Shown in pieces: positions 33,908 to 44,508 of a DNA stretch of 64,000 nt. The notes beneath the pieces are model-generated. The model was not told the DNA's origin, searched no databases, and saw only the letters and a list, made by a program, of their open reading frames with translations. This DNA is from Purpureocillium takamizusanense (Eukaryota > Ascomycota > Sordariomycetes > Hypocreales > Ophiocordycipitaceae). The stretch lies in contig NC_063079.1 of NCBI RefSeq assembly GCF_022605165.1, positions 878,001 to 942,000 of the forward strand. The letters run 5' to 3'. The position numbers and the translations under genes were made by a program. The stretch's first letter is position 1. Each line of letters begins with the position of its first letter.

Positions 33908-34684
33908 CTAGCCTTTCCACGCGTCCTTATATCGGGCCCGCTCCCGGACCAGCTCGGCCATCTCCGAACCAACCTCAGACCCGAGACTCTGGAACCCGCG
34001 TATGACGCCCTCGCGGTCTCCCCGTGGCATCTCCTGGCTCATCTTGAACTTGCCCTCGAGCCGCTCCATGGTGATCTCGATGCCGATGATGTTCTTCTGC
34101 AGCAGCTTGATGTAGGGCTCCGGCGCGTCGGACACGCTCCAGGACCCGGGCCTGTCCCCGACGCCCGTATGCCCCATGACGGAGGTCTCGGCGTGCCTCG
34201 ACAGGTCGTCTATCTGCCGGGAGAGAAACGCGTCCGTCTCGTCTGCCTTTGGGTCGAAGAAAATCTTGGCTCTGCCGTACGCCTGTGCGGCGGCGTAATT
34301 CCAGGTGGGCACCACCTTGCCCGTGCTGGGTTTCGTCTCCGCATAGAACTTGGGCGTGACGTAGTGGTGCGCCGCCGCGGTGAAGAGCACCATGACCTCG
34401 TCGTCTAGAACGTTTGGGGCAGTGGGCGATTGCTGCTGGGCGACGATGGCGTCCATCATGGCCTTGCTCTGCGGGTTCTGACGCGCGAGGTGGCCGCGGA
34501 GGATGCCGAGCTCGGACTCGTCGGCCTCGTCCGTCACGTCCAGGATGAAGGGGATATGGCTGGACTGTATCAGGGGGTATGAATCGGAGCGGATGGCGGT
34601 GGTGAGGATGCCGAGGGGGTTGTCCCTGATGAGCTGCCGCAGCATTGGGAGGGTGGCATCGGCGTGGACGGCGCGCAGATACAT
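33908..34684 (-). CDS. PAI2-type FMN-binding split-barrel protein
   Basis: Single exon, 258 residues from ATG 34684; the frame upstream contains only a GTG start. The whole chain fits the FMN-binding PAI2 family (named after Bacillus PaiB): MYLRAVHADATLPMLRQLI at the start, then NPLGILTTAI, SSHIPFILD, GHLARQNPQ, NVLDDEVMVLFTAAAHHYVTP, VVPTWNYAAAQAYG and a C-terminal helix that includes GIEITMERLEGKFKMSQ. The bacterial name calls it a transcriptional repressor, but fungal members lack a DNA-binding domain and are better described as flavin-binding proteins of unknown activity. The gene is intron-free and bacterial-like, and is common across fungi. Confidence 0.94.
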   Translation of the reverse strand: MYLRAVHADATLPMLRQLIRDNPLGILTTAIRSDSYPLIQSSHIPFILDVTDEADESELGILRGHLARQNPQSKAMMDAIVAQQQSPTAPNVLDDEVMVLFTAAAHHYVTPKFYAETKPSTGKVVPTWNYAAAQAYGRAKIFFDPKADETDAFLSRQIDDLSRHAETSVMGHTGVGDRPGSWSVSDAPEPYIKLLQKNIIGIEITMERLEGKFKMSQEMPRGDREGVIRGFQSLGSEVGSEMAELVRERARYKDAWKG

Positions 34685-35376
34685 GTTGGCGGATGTCTGG
34701 TGCTTGCCCCGCGCGGTGTCTATCACTTACTGCAGAGCAGATTTCATGAAGTAAGCAGAGACTGAGAGAGCTGTTCTATGCATGTATTCTGCGGTGTCGA
34801 TCTTGTGTGTGTCATTGAGGAGTTGAGCGCCGAGGCGGGGAATGATAACCTGTTCTCGCAACTATCAAGTCAACTCAGTCGCACGCTAATCACTAGTCTC
34901 ACACACTGCGACGCCCTTTCTCAACATGGTGACCCAGAATAAAAAGTCACTAGCAAGAAACTCCGTCAACAACAGGCCGATGTCTTTGTCGCCAAAGCCA
35001 GGGGCGACCAATTACATGTGGGCGGTTTGCACCATTCGTCTCCAGTCGGCACCAGCCGGCTCCGGGATCGGTGAAGCAGCCGGAGAGTGTGTCGTCAACG
35101 CTTCTTTCTCATGTCCCCAGCTGTTTCTAATCTGATGGTGCCGCAGGGCGCGCCTAGTGACAACCAACACACCAGCAGATGCCGCCTTGCCGTTTCAGGC
35201 ATCGATTGATCTAGCTTGAAGATTCTTGAGACGTCCGAGGCGACGGTATAACTATAATTTAAACTTAGTCTGCAGGTTGGCCTCAAAACTCGCACGTTCC
35301 AGGCGACTTGGCCGTGCAGACCGCTAGCAAGCAGGGGCAAAACACCACCTACCTCCTACCTCCAGTCACCTTCACC
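34685..35376. other. Divergent promoter region
   Basis: About 690 bases between the PAI2-type gene (minus) and the acetyltransferase gene (plus). No gene supported; it should hold both promoters. Confidence 0.5.
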
Positions 35377-35982
35377 ATGGGCTCGCAGCTGCACGACGTG
35401 CCGACGCCAAGCGACGGTCCGGAAAGAAGAAAGCCTTCCTTCAAGATACGCCGCGCCGCACCGGACGACCTCGCCGCCGTGGCGGACATCGGATCGCGCG
35501 TCTTCTCCGCCACGTTTGGTCACTCCGTCACCGAGCAGCAGCTGCAAACTTACCTGGACGAGGCCTACTCGGCAGCGGCCATTGCCGCCGACTTTGCGGA
35601 CCCGAACAAGATCATCATCGTCGCGACGGGCAGCGACGGCTCCTCGGAGGGCGGCGCACGGGTAGTAGTAGTTGGCTTCGCGCAGCTGACGCAGGGGTCG
35701 AGGGAGCCCTGCGTCGAGCATCTGCCGGCAGCCATTGAGCTGCAGCGCCTGTACGTCGACTCGGCATTTCACGGTCAGGGCGTCGGCAGTGTGCTGATGC
35801 AGGAGGCCGAGCGCGTCGCTCGCGGCTTGGGATGCGGAAACATATGGCTGGGCGTCTGGGAAGAGAATCACCGGGCCCAGGCCGTGTACGCGAAGCTCGG
35901 GTTCAGCAAGGTCGGCAAGCATGACTTTGACGTGGGCGGGGATATACAGACGGATGAGATTTTGGTCAAGGCACTTGCATAG
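35377..35982 (+). CDS. GNAT family N-acetyltransferase
   Basis: Single exon, 201 residues from ATG 35377 (ACCATGG context). The frame is open upstream only from a TTG. After a short polar N-terminus the GNAT fold begins with FKIRRAAPDDLAAVADI. The acetyl-CoA binding segment is LQRLYVDSAFHGQGVGSVLM (HGQGVG is the Q/R-x-x-G-x-G/A motif), followed by the helix ending in GLGCGNIWLGVWEEN, AQAVYAKLGF and a final strand with VGGDIQTDEILV. It resembles small-molecule or protein acetyltransferases of the RimI/PhnO kind. The substrate is not predictable. Confidence 0.93.
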   Translation: MGSQLHDVPTPSDGPERRKPSFKIRRAAPDDLAAVADIGSRVFSATFGHSVTEQQLQTYLDEAYSAAAIAADFADPNKIIIVATGSDGSSEGGARVVVVGFAQLTQGSREPCVEHLPAAIELQRLYVDSAFHGQGVGSVLMQEAERVARGLGCGNIWLGVWEENHRAQAVYAKLGFSKVGKHDFDVGGDIQTDEILVKALA

Positions 35983-36361
35983 AATAGAGTTGGATGGACA
36001 TTTACTGACTGGCGTTTGTATCGGATGATCTGCTAAGCACGAGTTGACGGCGCGTCTGGTGCCGAATATGATGACACTTGCACCGCGGTGTCATGAAACA
36101 AGGTCCATGCACGGCAACCACCGAGGGCCATAATTCGTACGTACTACGTGCATTCTCCTTCGTACATGTACTTGTGTGTTTGTTTGATCGACTTGTTGAC
36201 GATGCAAGCGACCATCAAGCAACCTAATTGCGCAACAGCCCTACGGCGTCTATTACACATCAATTCATGCGACGATCTAGACCCTCGAGTGAGTCCGTCC
36301 GGCATCTGCAGCGACGATCGCGGCCGAACACCATTCGCTTGAGCTGCTGGGGCCCGTGCGA
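35983..36361. other. Convergent 3' region
   Basis: 379 bases between the ends of the acetyltransferase and the phosphate symporter genes; no feature recognised. Confidence 0.5.
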
Positions 36362-38307
36362 CTAATAGCCCCTGTAGCCCCAGCGAGGTGCGTTGATGAT
36401 GATGCCGCAGATGCACCCCGAGATGAGCGCCGCGATGGGGAGAGTGACAATCCATCCCATGTAGATCCACGTCACGACGCGCCAGTTGATCGACCTCCAT
36501 GTGCCCGAGCACAGGCCGACGCCGACCGTCGCGCCTGCGATGCACTGCGTAGTCGACACGGGAAGCTCTGCGTCAGTCAAGTGTCAGATGCGAGTTCAGG
36601 GCGTCAACGGAATGTAAGGGCCCGCCCAAGAAACCTACTGAGACGAGTGGCCAGGATGATGGTGCAAGCCGCGCCAAGCTCCATGGCGAACCCGCGGGAG
36701 GGAGAGTGCAGCGTGAGTCTGTTGCCCAGGACCTTCATGATGTTGTATCCGTAGGTCCAGATGCCGAGCGCGATGCCGGCACCACCAAAGCACCTGTGAA
36801 CCTGTCAGTCTCTGACCTCTACAAAGCCGGAAGCTTCCGATCGCTTACAGAATCCAAATGGGCACATCGGACTTGCTGCCCTTGAGGGCGCCAGACTGCC
36901 AGATCTGATAAATGGTGGCGTAGGGGGCAATGGCGTTGGCCACGTCATTGGCCCCATGGGTGAATGACGCCGTGCACGCCGTCATGATCTGGACAAACGT
37001 ATACAGATACTCGGCCTTGTTGTCGTAGTGCGGCACGTGGGAGTGGATAGCCGCGAGGTCCCCGGAGAGGAACGTCCTCTTGTGCTGCAGGTTGACAATG
37101 TCCTGGTCCACGCCGCGGAGGAAGAGCCACTTGAAGTACCAGAAGAGAACCGCGCCGTCGTACCACGGCCCCTCGGGCTTGGGGCCGACAATCTTCTTCT
37201 CCTGCGGGAAACTGTCCGCAGGAGGCTGGGCATCCTCCTCCAACTGCCCATTGTCCGAACGGACGTTGTCCGACACGGCGTCCGTGGCGGCGGTCTTGGC
37301 CTCGTTGACCGTGTTCTCCTCATCGCGGACCCTCTCAGAAGTGAGTAGCTCCTCCATTTGTTCCTTGGTCAGATGGCCCTCGTAAAAGTCACGAATGCCC
37401 CCCTTGGCGCCCTCGGGCTGGACCGGGGGCTCCGGGCGGCGAAGCAGCAGCGGGCCGAGCGCGATGTGGTACCAGCGAAGCTGCCAGTCGTCCTTGACGA
37501 CGATGCGGTACAGCCACGGGACGAGGAAGACGGCAACGAGCATGGCCCACGCGGCGCCGGCGCCGACCACGATGCCCGCGATCTGCGCGTTGGTCATCCA
37601 GTTGACGTTGATGGAGCCGCCCTTCCAGACGATGAGCATGACGAGCAGCGAGGCGGTGATGCCAAAGTAGACGGGCACGAGCACGAGGCCGCGCAGCACG
37701 GGCTTGCTGCGCAGCAGGACCGCGTATTTCGTGACGAGGAAGATGATGATGGCAAACGCCGCCGACAGCCCGGGCGCGATGATCCAGGCCAGGAAGACGG
37801 ACACGACGCCGGAGCTGATGTCGCCCTTGCTAAAGTCGGCCCAGGTGATGCCGTTGACGCCCACCAGCGCGACGCCCATGCCGATGACGCCCCCCATGAT
37901 GGAGTGCGTCGTCGACACGGTGAGGCCGACCTTGGTGCAGAACGTGAGCCACAGCGACGATCCCAGGATGGCGCACATCATGCCGACCATGAGCAGCGCC
38001 GGGTTCTCCTCGAACTGGTCAACGTTGACGACCTTTGTCCGGATCGTGTCTGCCACGCGGGCGCCCACGCCGACGGCGCCGGCGAACTCGAGGATGGATC
38101 CGAGCACCATGGCCTGGATGTAGGAGATGGACCGCGACGAGACGGACGTGGTCCACGAGTTGGCGACATCGTTGGCACCTTGTCAGGGTCAGCAAAAATG
38201 CTTCTTCTTCTTTCCTTACGAGATGTTGCCGTACCAATGTTCCAGGCGTCGAGAAACGCAAAGATGGTGCCAATGGCAAAAATGTAGTCGAACTGGTGGA
38301 GAACCAT
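36362..38307 (-). CDS. Sodium/phosphate symporter (PHO89/PHO-4 family), copy A
   Basis: Four exons (minus): 38307-38235, 38178-36849, 36793-36639 and 36567-36362; introns of 56, 55 and 71 bases; 587 residues. All joints restore family motifs: WNIG/ANDVANSW at the first, PIWILCFGG at the second and RLKLPVSTTQC at the third. Both PHO4 repeats are present: N-terminal GANDVANSW with PVSTTHSIMGG-like VSTTHSIMGG, and C-terminal FTHGANDVANAIAP with LPVSTTQCIAG. A long hydrophilic loop separates them. It should be a plasma-membrane importer that couples sodium to phosphate uptake, as yeast Pho89 and Neurospora PHO-4 do. A paralogue lies at 60266-62090. GATATAAG at 38404-38411 is the likely TATA box. 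Confidence 0.96.
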
Positions 38308-39906
38308 GGTCGAAGAATTTCAAGTTCGAACGTTTGAAAAAGAATGGTCGTTGCAAGGCTCCCAACACAGAAAACAGACCTTGTACGGCTGCGCACGGCT
38401 ACACTTATATCTCCAGCAAGGAGTCAATCTTCATGTTTCAACGCGCACCGCGGACTTACCACAGGTAGGGAGTCAACGCTCCATACCCACACCATTCAAT
38501 CCAGACGTGCTCGGTGTCGTTTTCCGACCATGGTGCCGGCGGCGAAGACGCCACACCACGCTTGGCAATAGGCTTACTTTTACGCTTGTTCAGATGATAT
38601 ACAGGGGTGGCGAGTCTTGGACACGCGACTAGCCCGTGGCCATGCTTCGGCGGGAGGTTGTGATTGAGCGTGGAGGCTCCCGGCCAAGACGACGGGAGGA
38701 TGGCCAAGACGCCGCATGCTTGATTTTCAAATGTCTTCCCTGCCTGGAGGTGTTGTCAAGCTGCCCATGATACTCTTTCATGTCGTCTTGGATTGATATA
38801 AAGCAGAACAAAATATTCGATCCCGGCTCGCTGCCAATATTGAGGTGAGGGAAAGCAATGAGACCTAGTTCTCGCATCACGAAACGCGTATTGTCACATT
38901 AGCGGAAGCAGATTATGAATGGTGTAGCAAGGTTATTAGAACTAAGCACCGCTCTTCGTGTAAGCCGCCAACTGTCGTCGTGATCCTCTGCGCTGCCAAG
39001 CAGTGGGGCGCGACTGTGGCTGCGATAGTTCACGGCTGCCAAGTATCCAGCACGCTCCAATAAAGTGCCGAGACCCCCCACGTGGGCGGCATTCAGAGAG
39101 CCTCTTCGCTGCCTTGTTCGACGAAGACCTGTGTGCTTTTGCCGCTGCCAAGTCGCGCGGTGTGCGTGAGTTGAAGTGGTCGTCTCCTGCGGCAACAGCT
39201 TGCACGGTCGGCCGCGAGCGCAGACAGAACTGAGAGCATCGTGTCCTGCACGTGGGCACAGCCTCCAGGGGCCTCCCGATTGCAGCCGAGGCGTATGCCT
39301 ACGGGCATGTTATTTTCCCGGACTGGGCGTCATGCGCAGGGTTTTTTCAAACCCGCATGTCGTCGTCTCTGGGAGTTGAGGCGAATCCGGTTTCGATGGC
39401 GGGAAGCGGCGCTCTCCATTGTCCGTTTGCACAATTTCACGGCCCCGTCCCGTGCACAGTATATGAAACCGCAAGGAAGCTCCAGTGGTCATTATGTGGT
39501 TTGTTGATTCTGGACCATCTTGGAGTTAGTGAGCTGGTCCAGTCATGGACACCGGAATAAGGGAGCTGATTCACGCAGTGCATCGACAATCCACCCATAA
39601 ATAATGAACAGGTATGCCTTGGACGACGTGGCTTTGAAAGACCACATCTCACTCCGCCTTTGGTTCCGTCTGGGCATCCATGCACAAACATTCACTAATT
39701 AAGCACTTGAGAGCTTACCGAGTAGTAGTGAGTGTCTATCAGGATAAAGCCGTGATGATGTGATGTTGTAGCCAACAACGAACGACCTGCAAGACCTACT
39801 TAATCAACGCTCGGGTTCCCAAACAGAAATCCACGCCGTGCCATACGCAGCTCTCAGGTCCTACCGCGCCCCCTTGCTGTCCGCCACGAAAGCCATTAAA
39901 GTCACA
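38308..39906. other. Promoter-side region of phosphate symporter A
   Basis: 1.6 kb without a supported gene. It has a TATA-like box at 38404-38411 and two CACGTG words (near 39078 and 39247), which are the core of Pho4/NUC-1 sites. They lie more than 700 bases from the start codon and CACGTG is common in this window, so assignment is weak. Confidence 0.5.
38404..38411 (-). promoter_or_regulatory. TATA-like box of phosphate symporter A
   Basis: GATATAAG on the minus strand, about 100 bases upstream of ATG 38307. Confidence 0.45.
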
Positions 39907-40170
39907 ATGTGCTACAAATATGTTCACGTCGAGGTGTGTCCGGTTTGTAGCGGTCAGTATGTGCTCTACGAGCAGGACAGACCGGAGCCATGCAGCGAGG
40001 CGATTGCCAGAAACCCTAGCAATCCCGTAATTGGTAATTGCCCTACAGGGCGAGCGAGAAATACACCAATAAGAAGGCAGAGGCCCTGTCACCGTTGTAG
40101 GGCAAAGGAGAAGCGTGAGAAAAGAAGGAGCAAGAGAGGAGGATCAGGGCCTGCCAAACAAGCAGCATGA
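39907..40170 (+). CDS. MC-type small cysteine protein, diverged copy
   Basis: 87 residues starting MCYKYVHVEVCPVC, with cysteines at 2, 11, 14, 29, 45, 61 and 64. This is the spacing of the five tandem genes at 46.3-48.75 kb, and the start context CACAATGTG is also shared. The tail is strongly basic (KEKREKRRSKRGG). There is no signal peptide, so it should be intracellular. CxxC pairs at both ends suggest metal (zinc) binding; this is inference. The central Trp and His of the tandem copies are missing and no TATA box is seen, so it is either an older member or degenerating. Identification rests on the family pattern, not on a database match. Confidence 0.68.
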   Translation: MCYKYVHVEVCPVCSGQYVLYEQDRPEPCSEAIARNPSNPVIGNCPTGRARNTPIRRQRPCHRCRAKEKREKRRSKRGGSGPAKQAA

Positions 40171-40520
40171 CGCGATTCGTCTCTGCATTGTGAGCATATA
40201 GCGCCGCGCAATGCGGCAAGTGCCATCCTGGACAGTCAATGTGGAGTGTTGGGGGTGTCCAAATTCAAAAAGATGTTGCCTACAATCCCGTGCAGCAGCA
40301 AACCCTACTCTCTTTGGAGCTGGCTAGGCGTCCGAATGTAGCTCTAACTTGCCAACATACCGTTGTCGAGTCAGTGTGACATTCAAGTTGGTTCATCAAC
40401 TTGATAGCAAAAACCATGGCGCAGCGAGTAATGAAAGCGATTATCACTTGGCCCTTATAGGGAATACATTCTAGTTGACAGCTCCCAGCTTATTGTCCCA
40501 CTGCTTTGTCTCAAACGTCT
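40171..40520. other. Convergent 3' region
   Basis: 350 bases between the MC-type gene (plus) and the Gal80-like gene (minus). Nothing recognised. Confidence 0.5.
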
Positions 40521-41692
40521 CTACTGTACAATGGCAGCTTTCTTGATCCTCTCTAGGATGCGGTGCGTCCTCGCAGCGGACTCGAAGGTCGCATACTTTG
40601 TCGTATCGCCCTTCGCAAAGCCATCATATAAAGAGGCGACGTTCGCGGCCAGTGGCGACACCTTTTCCACTGCAGGGACTCTATACGAGTCAAAGTCGAT
40701 CGTCTGCGTTGGTTCAGTGCCAACCTTGACTTGCAGCTTCAACTCCTTGTCCATCATCTGCCACCACCCATCTCCTACAATGGAAGCTTCGCCTTCGGTT
40801 CCGGTGATTATCCAGCGAATCCCGGTGTCGTCAACCGGGCCCTTGGGTTTCCTAAAGGCAATTGATGCAACAGCACCCCCTTCGGTGATTCCTTGCACGA
40901 GGATGTGATCTGGAGCTGTCTTCTGGACTGTGCGATTTAGGAGCTGGCCGTCGGAGCCGACCAGCTGTGAGGTCTTGTATTGGGTCTTCAGAATGGCTTG
41001 CGTGTCGGTGAGGCCACCCAGGACGTGAACGAACGCATCGAGGACTGATGGGGTTAGAGAGGAACGCTTTCGGTGTTGGAAAGTGGGTACTTACAATGAC
41101 CAAAGGCAATTGTGTACTCGTTACCTCCACTCGAGGCGTCCAAGTAATACGTCAAGTTTTCGGGCCATTTCTCCGTGTCAATCCTTGCCGTCGACGCTAC
41201 AACTGTGGAACTGATAATTCTCCCCAGCTGGCCACTGGAGACTATCTCCTTCAGCTTTTGGACGGCCGGTGCTGCTCGAGACTGGACCCCCACGGCGGTG
41301 GCTATGTCGCCATCTCTGGCCAGCTGAGCGAGCTCCTCGACTTCGTCCATTGTCACGGCCAGCGGCCACTCCACAAATACCTGCTTCTTCTGCAGAAGAG
41401 CAGGCTTGACAAGCTTATAGTGCTTCCCGACCTGCACGGACACCACGACTAGGTCAACTTCAGGGTCGCTGGCAATGTCTTCGGGGCTTCCGTATGCCTT
41501 GGTAGTCGCCGGGAGATTGTGGGCGGCAATGGACCTCTTCGCCGACTCGACCGTCGAATTTGCGAGTGCGACGATCTCGTACTCGGGCAGGCTCTGGAGA
41601 GAAGGTAGATGGGTAGAGGCGGCCCAGGCCCCGGCGCCTCCGGGTTTCTGAGCCGTGGACAAGCCGATGATGCCAACTCGGGTCGGGGCCAT
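40521..41692 (-). CDS. Gal80-like protein of the Gfo/Idh/MocA oxidoreductase fold
   Basis: Two exons (minus), 41692-41095 and 41044-40521, split by a 50-base intron (GTAAGT donor, CATCAG acceptor; joint GHFLDAFVHVLGG). The product has 373 residues. An N-terminal Rossmann fold begins TRVGIIGLS, and a Gal80-like C-terminal domain includes RWIITGTEGEASIVGDGWW. At the place where true Gfo/Idh/MocA enzymes carry EKP, this protein reads VFVEWPLAV. The catalytic lysine is replaced, as in yeast Gal80, where the fold senses NAD(P) and restrains Gal4. A regulatory or non-classical role is therefore possible. It is divergent from a Gal4-type regulator 532 bases away. TATAAAT at 41796-41802 is the likely core promoter. 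Confidence 0.92.
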
Positions 41693-42224
41693 TGAGCACT
41701 GAGTATGCTTTGGGGCGAAGTAAATGTGAGATGTGAATAGCGGATGGTGTATCTGAGGTAGGGTGTGCAGATGATTGCCTGCAGGACGCCAATGCATTTA
41801 TACGTCTTTCTTTCTAAATATTATAATTATATAATTATAAATGCCTTACAGCTGCTGCAGTGTCACCGGCGATGATGCCATTCTCGCCTCCGTCTGCCCG
41901 GCACCTGTCGGGGCTCCTGGCGCTATCATTGGCTATGAGCTCCGGCACGCCGGAGGCTCCACCTGAACTCCGGACCCACCTCAACTCCGGCGGCGCTGAC
42001 AAATTGCGGTGACCTGCGAACATCGACTTCATGATCTTGCCATTCCCTGAGTCTTTTGATCTAGACAAGGTCCATACTCCGGAGTTCAGACAGCATCGCA
42101 AGCCGCACTCCATTCACGTCATACATGCGAAGAGCCGATCGACTGCAGATCACATCGTTGGGCAGACGGGTCACCTGCTTACTGGGGCCGGCCCCTTGAC
42201 TCCGCGCCCGCGCACTACCGGAAT
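41693..42224. promoter_or_regulatory. Shared divergent promoter of Gal80-like and zinc-cluster regulator genes
   Basis: 532 bases between opposite start codons. It contains TATAAAT on the minus strand (41796-41802), an AT-only stretch (about 41814-41840), and several CCGGAG/CTCCGG words at about 41938-41990 and 42077-42083, including CGG/CCG pairs of the kind zinc-cluster proteins bind. Binding is inference. Confidence 0.5.
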
Positions 42225-43777
42225 ATGCCTCTATCTCGGAGAAAGTCCTGTCAGGCCTGCCGAGTTGCCAAGGCCCGGTGTTCACGGACCAGCCCTTGCA
42301 GCAGATGCCAGATGCGACATGAATCTTGCGACTACGGCGATTCGGTCGCAGGATGGCGGGGTACTCGGCATCAGCCACAGGCCATGGCGTCTGCTTCAAC
42401 GCACAGCCCTGGGGACTCTGAACTGTTGGATGGACACGCTGCTCTTTACCGAAATCAAGCAGCTAATGGAACCGAGAGCGGCCCGACTGAAGTCACCACA
42501 GGATTGCCCGACCCCCATGGCTTGACCACGGACACCGAGGCCGGCGAGAATGTCCTTCCATGGCTACCTTGGTCGTACGCTGACAGCCTTGACCAACTCG
42601 ATGCTCAATCTTATGAAAAATTGCGGCCAGTCATCGAGAAGACGAAGCCTCACTTATCGTTTCTCAACAGCGCGGGCAGCGCTCCCCGGATGCGACTACC
42701 ATACACTTCGCATCATGCCAACCACAGCATCTCCTTCTCATCTTCCAATGACTCCACTATGAACCTCAGTGTCTCTTCCTTAACATCCAAGGTTCTGATT
42801 TCTCAATTGTTGTCCTACCCGGGCATGATGCTCGGGAATCAGCTGCCGCCGTTCATCTTTCCGTCTTGCACGCTGGGAGAATCTTGCACTGGGGCTCGCG
42901 GCCACCAGTGTCTACCAACGTCGTTGGCCATTTGCCGTGCTATCGTTTCCATGTTTGATACCATGACGCCGTCGAATCAAGAGTTCATCTGGAGTACTGT
43001 CTGCAGAGAAGCGGAGAGGCTCCGCCGCGAGGTTTGCCCGCCTTGCTTCCTGCTCACGAATTAGGCTAATCCGCAGGACGTAGTCGTCTACAGATCGTTT
43101 CCAATTACTTGGTAACCTTCAGTCTTGCATGATATACATGCTGCTGTGCGCAAAGTACCTGCAGCAAATTGGCGCGGCCAAAGCGCTGGGCGTTGTCAGT
43201 GCTACCAGGGTATGTCATCGCGGTCCAATGTGAATGTCTTGAGTTTATTGACATTGAAAAGGTCCTGGGCAAGCGATTGAATGCCCTTTACGATTATACA
43301 TCTGGTGCTTCGAGTGCTCGGATAGCAAACAGACACGACTGGATATTCATAGAGAGTGCCAGAAGGTGAGAGATACTGCAGATGCGACGCATTCCTCATG
43401 CTGATGCCCATCGCAGAACAATTTGCGTACTCTACGGTATCGACTTACTATTTGATGTGTTTTCAGAGGGCCTGGAGAGGTGCCATGGCTACCTCCTCGT
43501 TCCGCTTCCCTGTAAGCGAGACCTGTGGGAGCCCGTGTCTGATCAGGTCTGGAAGACGCGGTACAGACATTCGATGTCGGGCCATGGAGGAAACTCTAGA
43601 GATGTTCTACGGATCGGCGCATTGAGAGCTTCACAGGATCCATCAGTAACGGTGTCCGAAAGCGGCGGGAATTCCCCTTGTTCCTGCGATATGTCGAAGG
43701 TTTCGGATTGGTGTGAGGGCGCTGACGAACTGGGGACGTTGATATGGATGGCAGTAATGCTGGAGCGTGGGAAATAA
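42225..43777 (+). CDS. Zn2Cys6 (Gal4-type) transcription factor with an apparent frame break
   Basis: ATG 42225. The zinc cluster is at residues 9-35 with the exact C-x2-C-x6-C-x5-C-x2-C-x6-C spacing. Best exons: 42225-43031, 43077-43209, 43262-43365 and 43417-43777. All introns are 45-52 bases with good sites. In exon 2 the frame meets TAA at 43113; skipping one T there gives TWNLQSCMIYMLLCAKYLQ, the LQ..IY.L helix usual in this family, and the rest stays in frame to the stop at 43777 (SARRTICVLYGIDLLF across the last joint). So the gene has either a one-base insertion (pseudogene or sequence error) or an alternative splice: donor 42994 with acceptor 43093 also keeps the frame but removes conserved residues. 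If intact, it would regulate its divergent neighbour. Confidence 0.8.
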
Positions 43778-44145
43778 CAAAAAAACACTGCTTGGTAGAT
43801 GGCGCAACCGTTCATTCAGTTGTTGCCAGGTGGCGACAAAGCGCATGTCGGAAAGGAAGCGCCTAGGAGACACGGATATGTGATTGACAGTTCGAGCTTC
43901 GCAGGTGCCTTCATCGCACGGCACAAGGCCTATCCACTGTTCCAAGCTTGAAAACTTCCATGTCCAACAAAAGACGCCAATATTTTGGTCTCTCCAGCTG
44001 TTCCGTGTCCAGTTCCGCCCATTGTACGCGCAGCAAGGCTGGGTCCAGTCAGACAATGAGCGTAGCACGCGCTCAGTAATGATTCCAGTAATCGTCCAAC
44101 GTTGTCCTGACTATAGGTTCCCAGAGAGGGGCGTAATCTTGGGCT
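43778..44145. other. Convergent 3' region
   Basis: 368 bases between the regulator gene and the minus-strand small secreted gene. No feature seen. Confidence 0.5.
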
Positions 44146-44508
44146 TCAGGCCTTAGGCTCAGGCTCACGACTCTGCATGCAGAGATGAGGTCGTAGGAAC
44201 CACTCCCAGACCTCGTTCGGAAGCGAACTCTCCAGGTAGTATTCCTTGCGGCACCATTCTCTCGTGCCGACACATTGCTCCGATTTTCTGAAACTCCGTT
44301 CCTCTTTGGGGTCGGGTCCCTTGCAGAGCCTTGCGTGCTCTTCTGGGTTGTCGCGCCTCGAAGGAGCGGGATTGCGCCACGGACGGAGAGGACCATGCTC
44401 CGTGCGTTCAACCAAGCTTTTGGGTGGAAACTTCGTTGGAATATATCGATCGGTACCTTGAGCCGCCAGAGAGGCGACACACAGCAGAGGAAGAACTGAG
44501 AGCTTCAT
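44146..44508 (-). CDS. Small secreted protein, unknown
   Basis: 120 residues from ATG 44508. A clear signal peptide (MKLSVLPLLCVASLAAQ) is followed by a basic, Pro/Arg-rich mature part with four cysteines (LCKG, QCVG, WCRK, LCMQ) and a Trp-rich segment (EVWEWFLRPH). The frame continues upstream but lacks another ATG. No family recognised. Effector-like by size and export only. An AT-rich TATTTATT-type box lies about 90 bases upstream on its strand (near 44597). Confidence 0.68.
   Translation of the reverse strand: MKLSVLPLLCVASLAAQGTDRYIPTKFPPKSLVERTEHGPLRPWRNPAPSRRDNPEEHARLCKGPDPKEERSFRKSEQCVGTREWCRKEYYLESSLPNEVWEWFLRPHLCMQSREPEPKA

Noticed and set aside
37358..38287. 309-codon frame antisense to phosphate symporter A
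   Set aside because: Asp/His/Arg-rich mirror frame running through introns of the real gene.
39078..39252. CACGTG words upstream of phosphate symporter A as Pho4/NUC-1 sites (and 63054, 63682 for copy B)
   Set aside because: CACGTG occurs many times across the window at roughly chance level, and these lie 0.8-1.6 kb from the start codons; kept only as a note.
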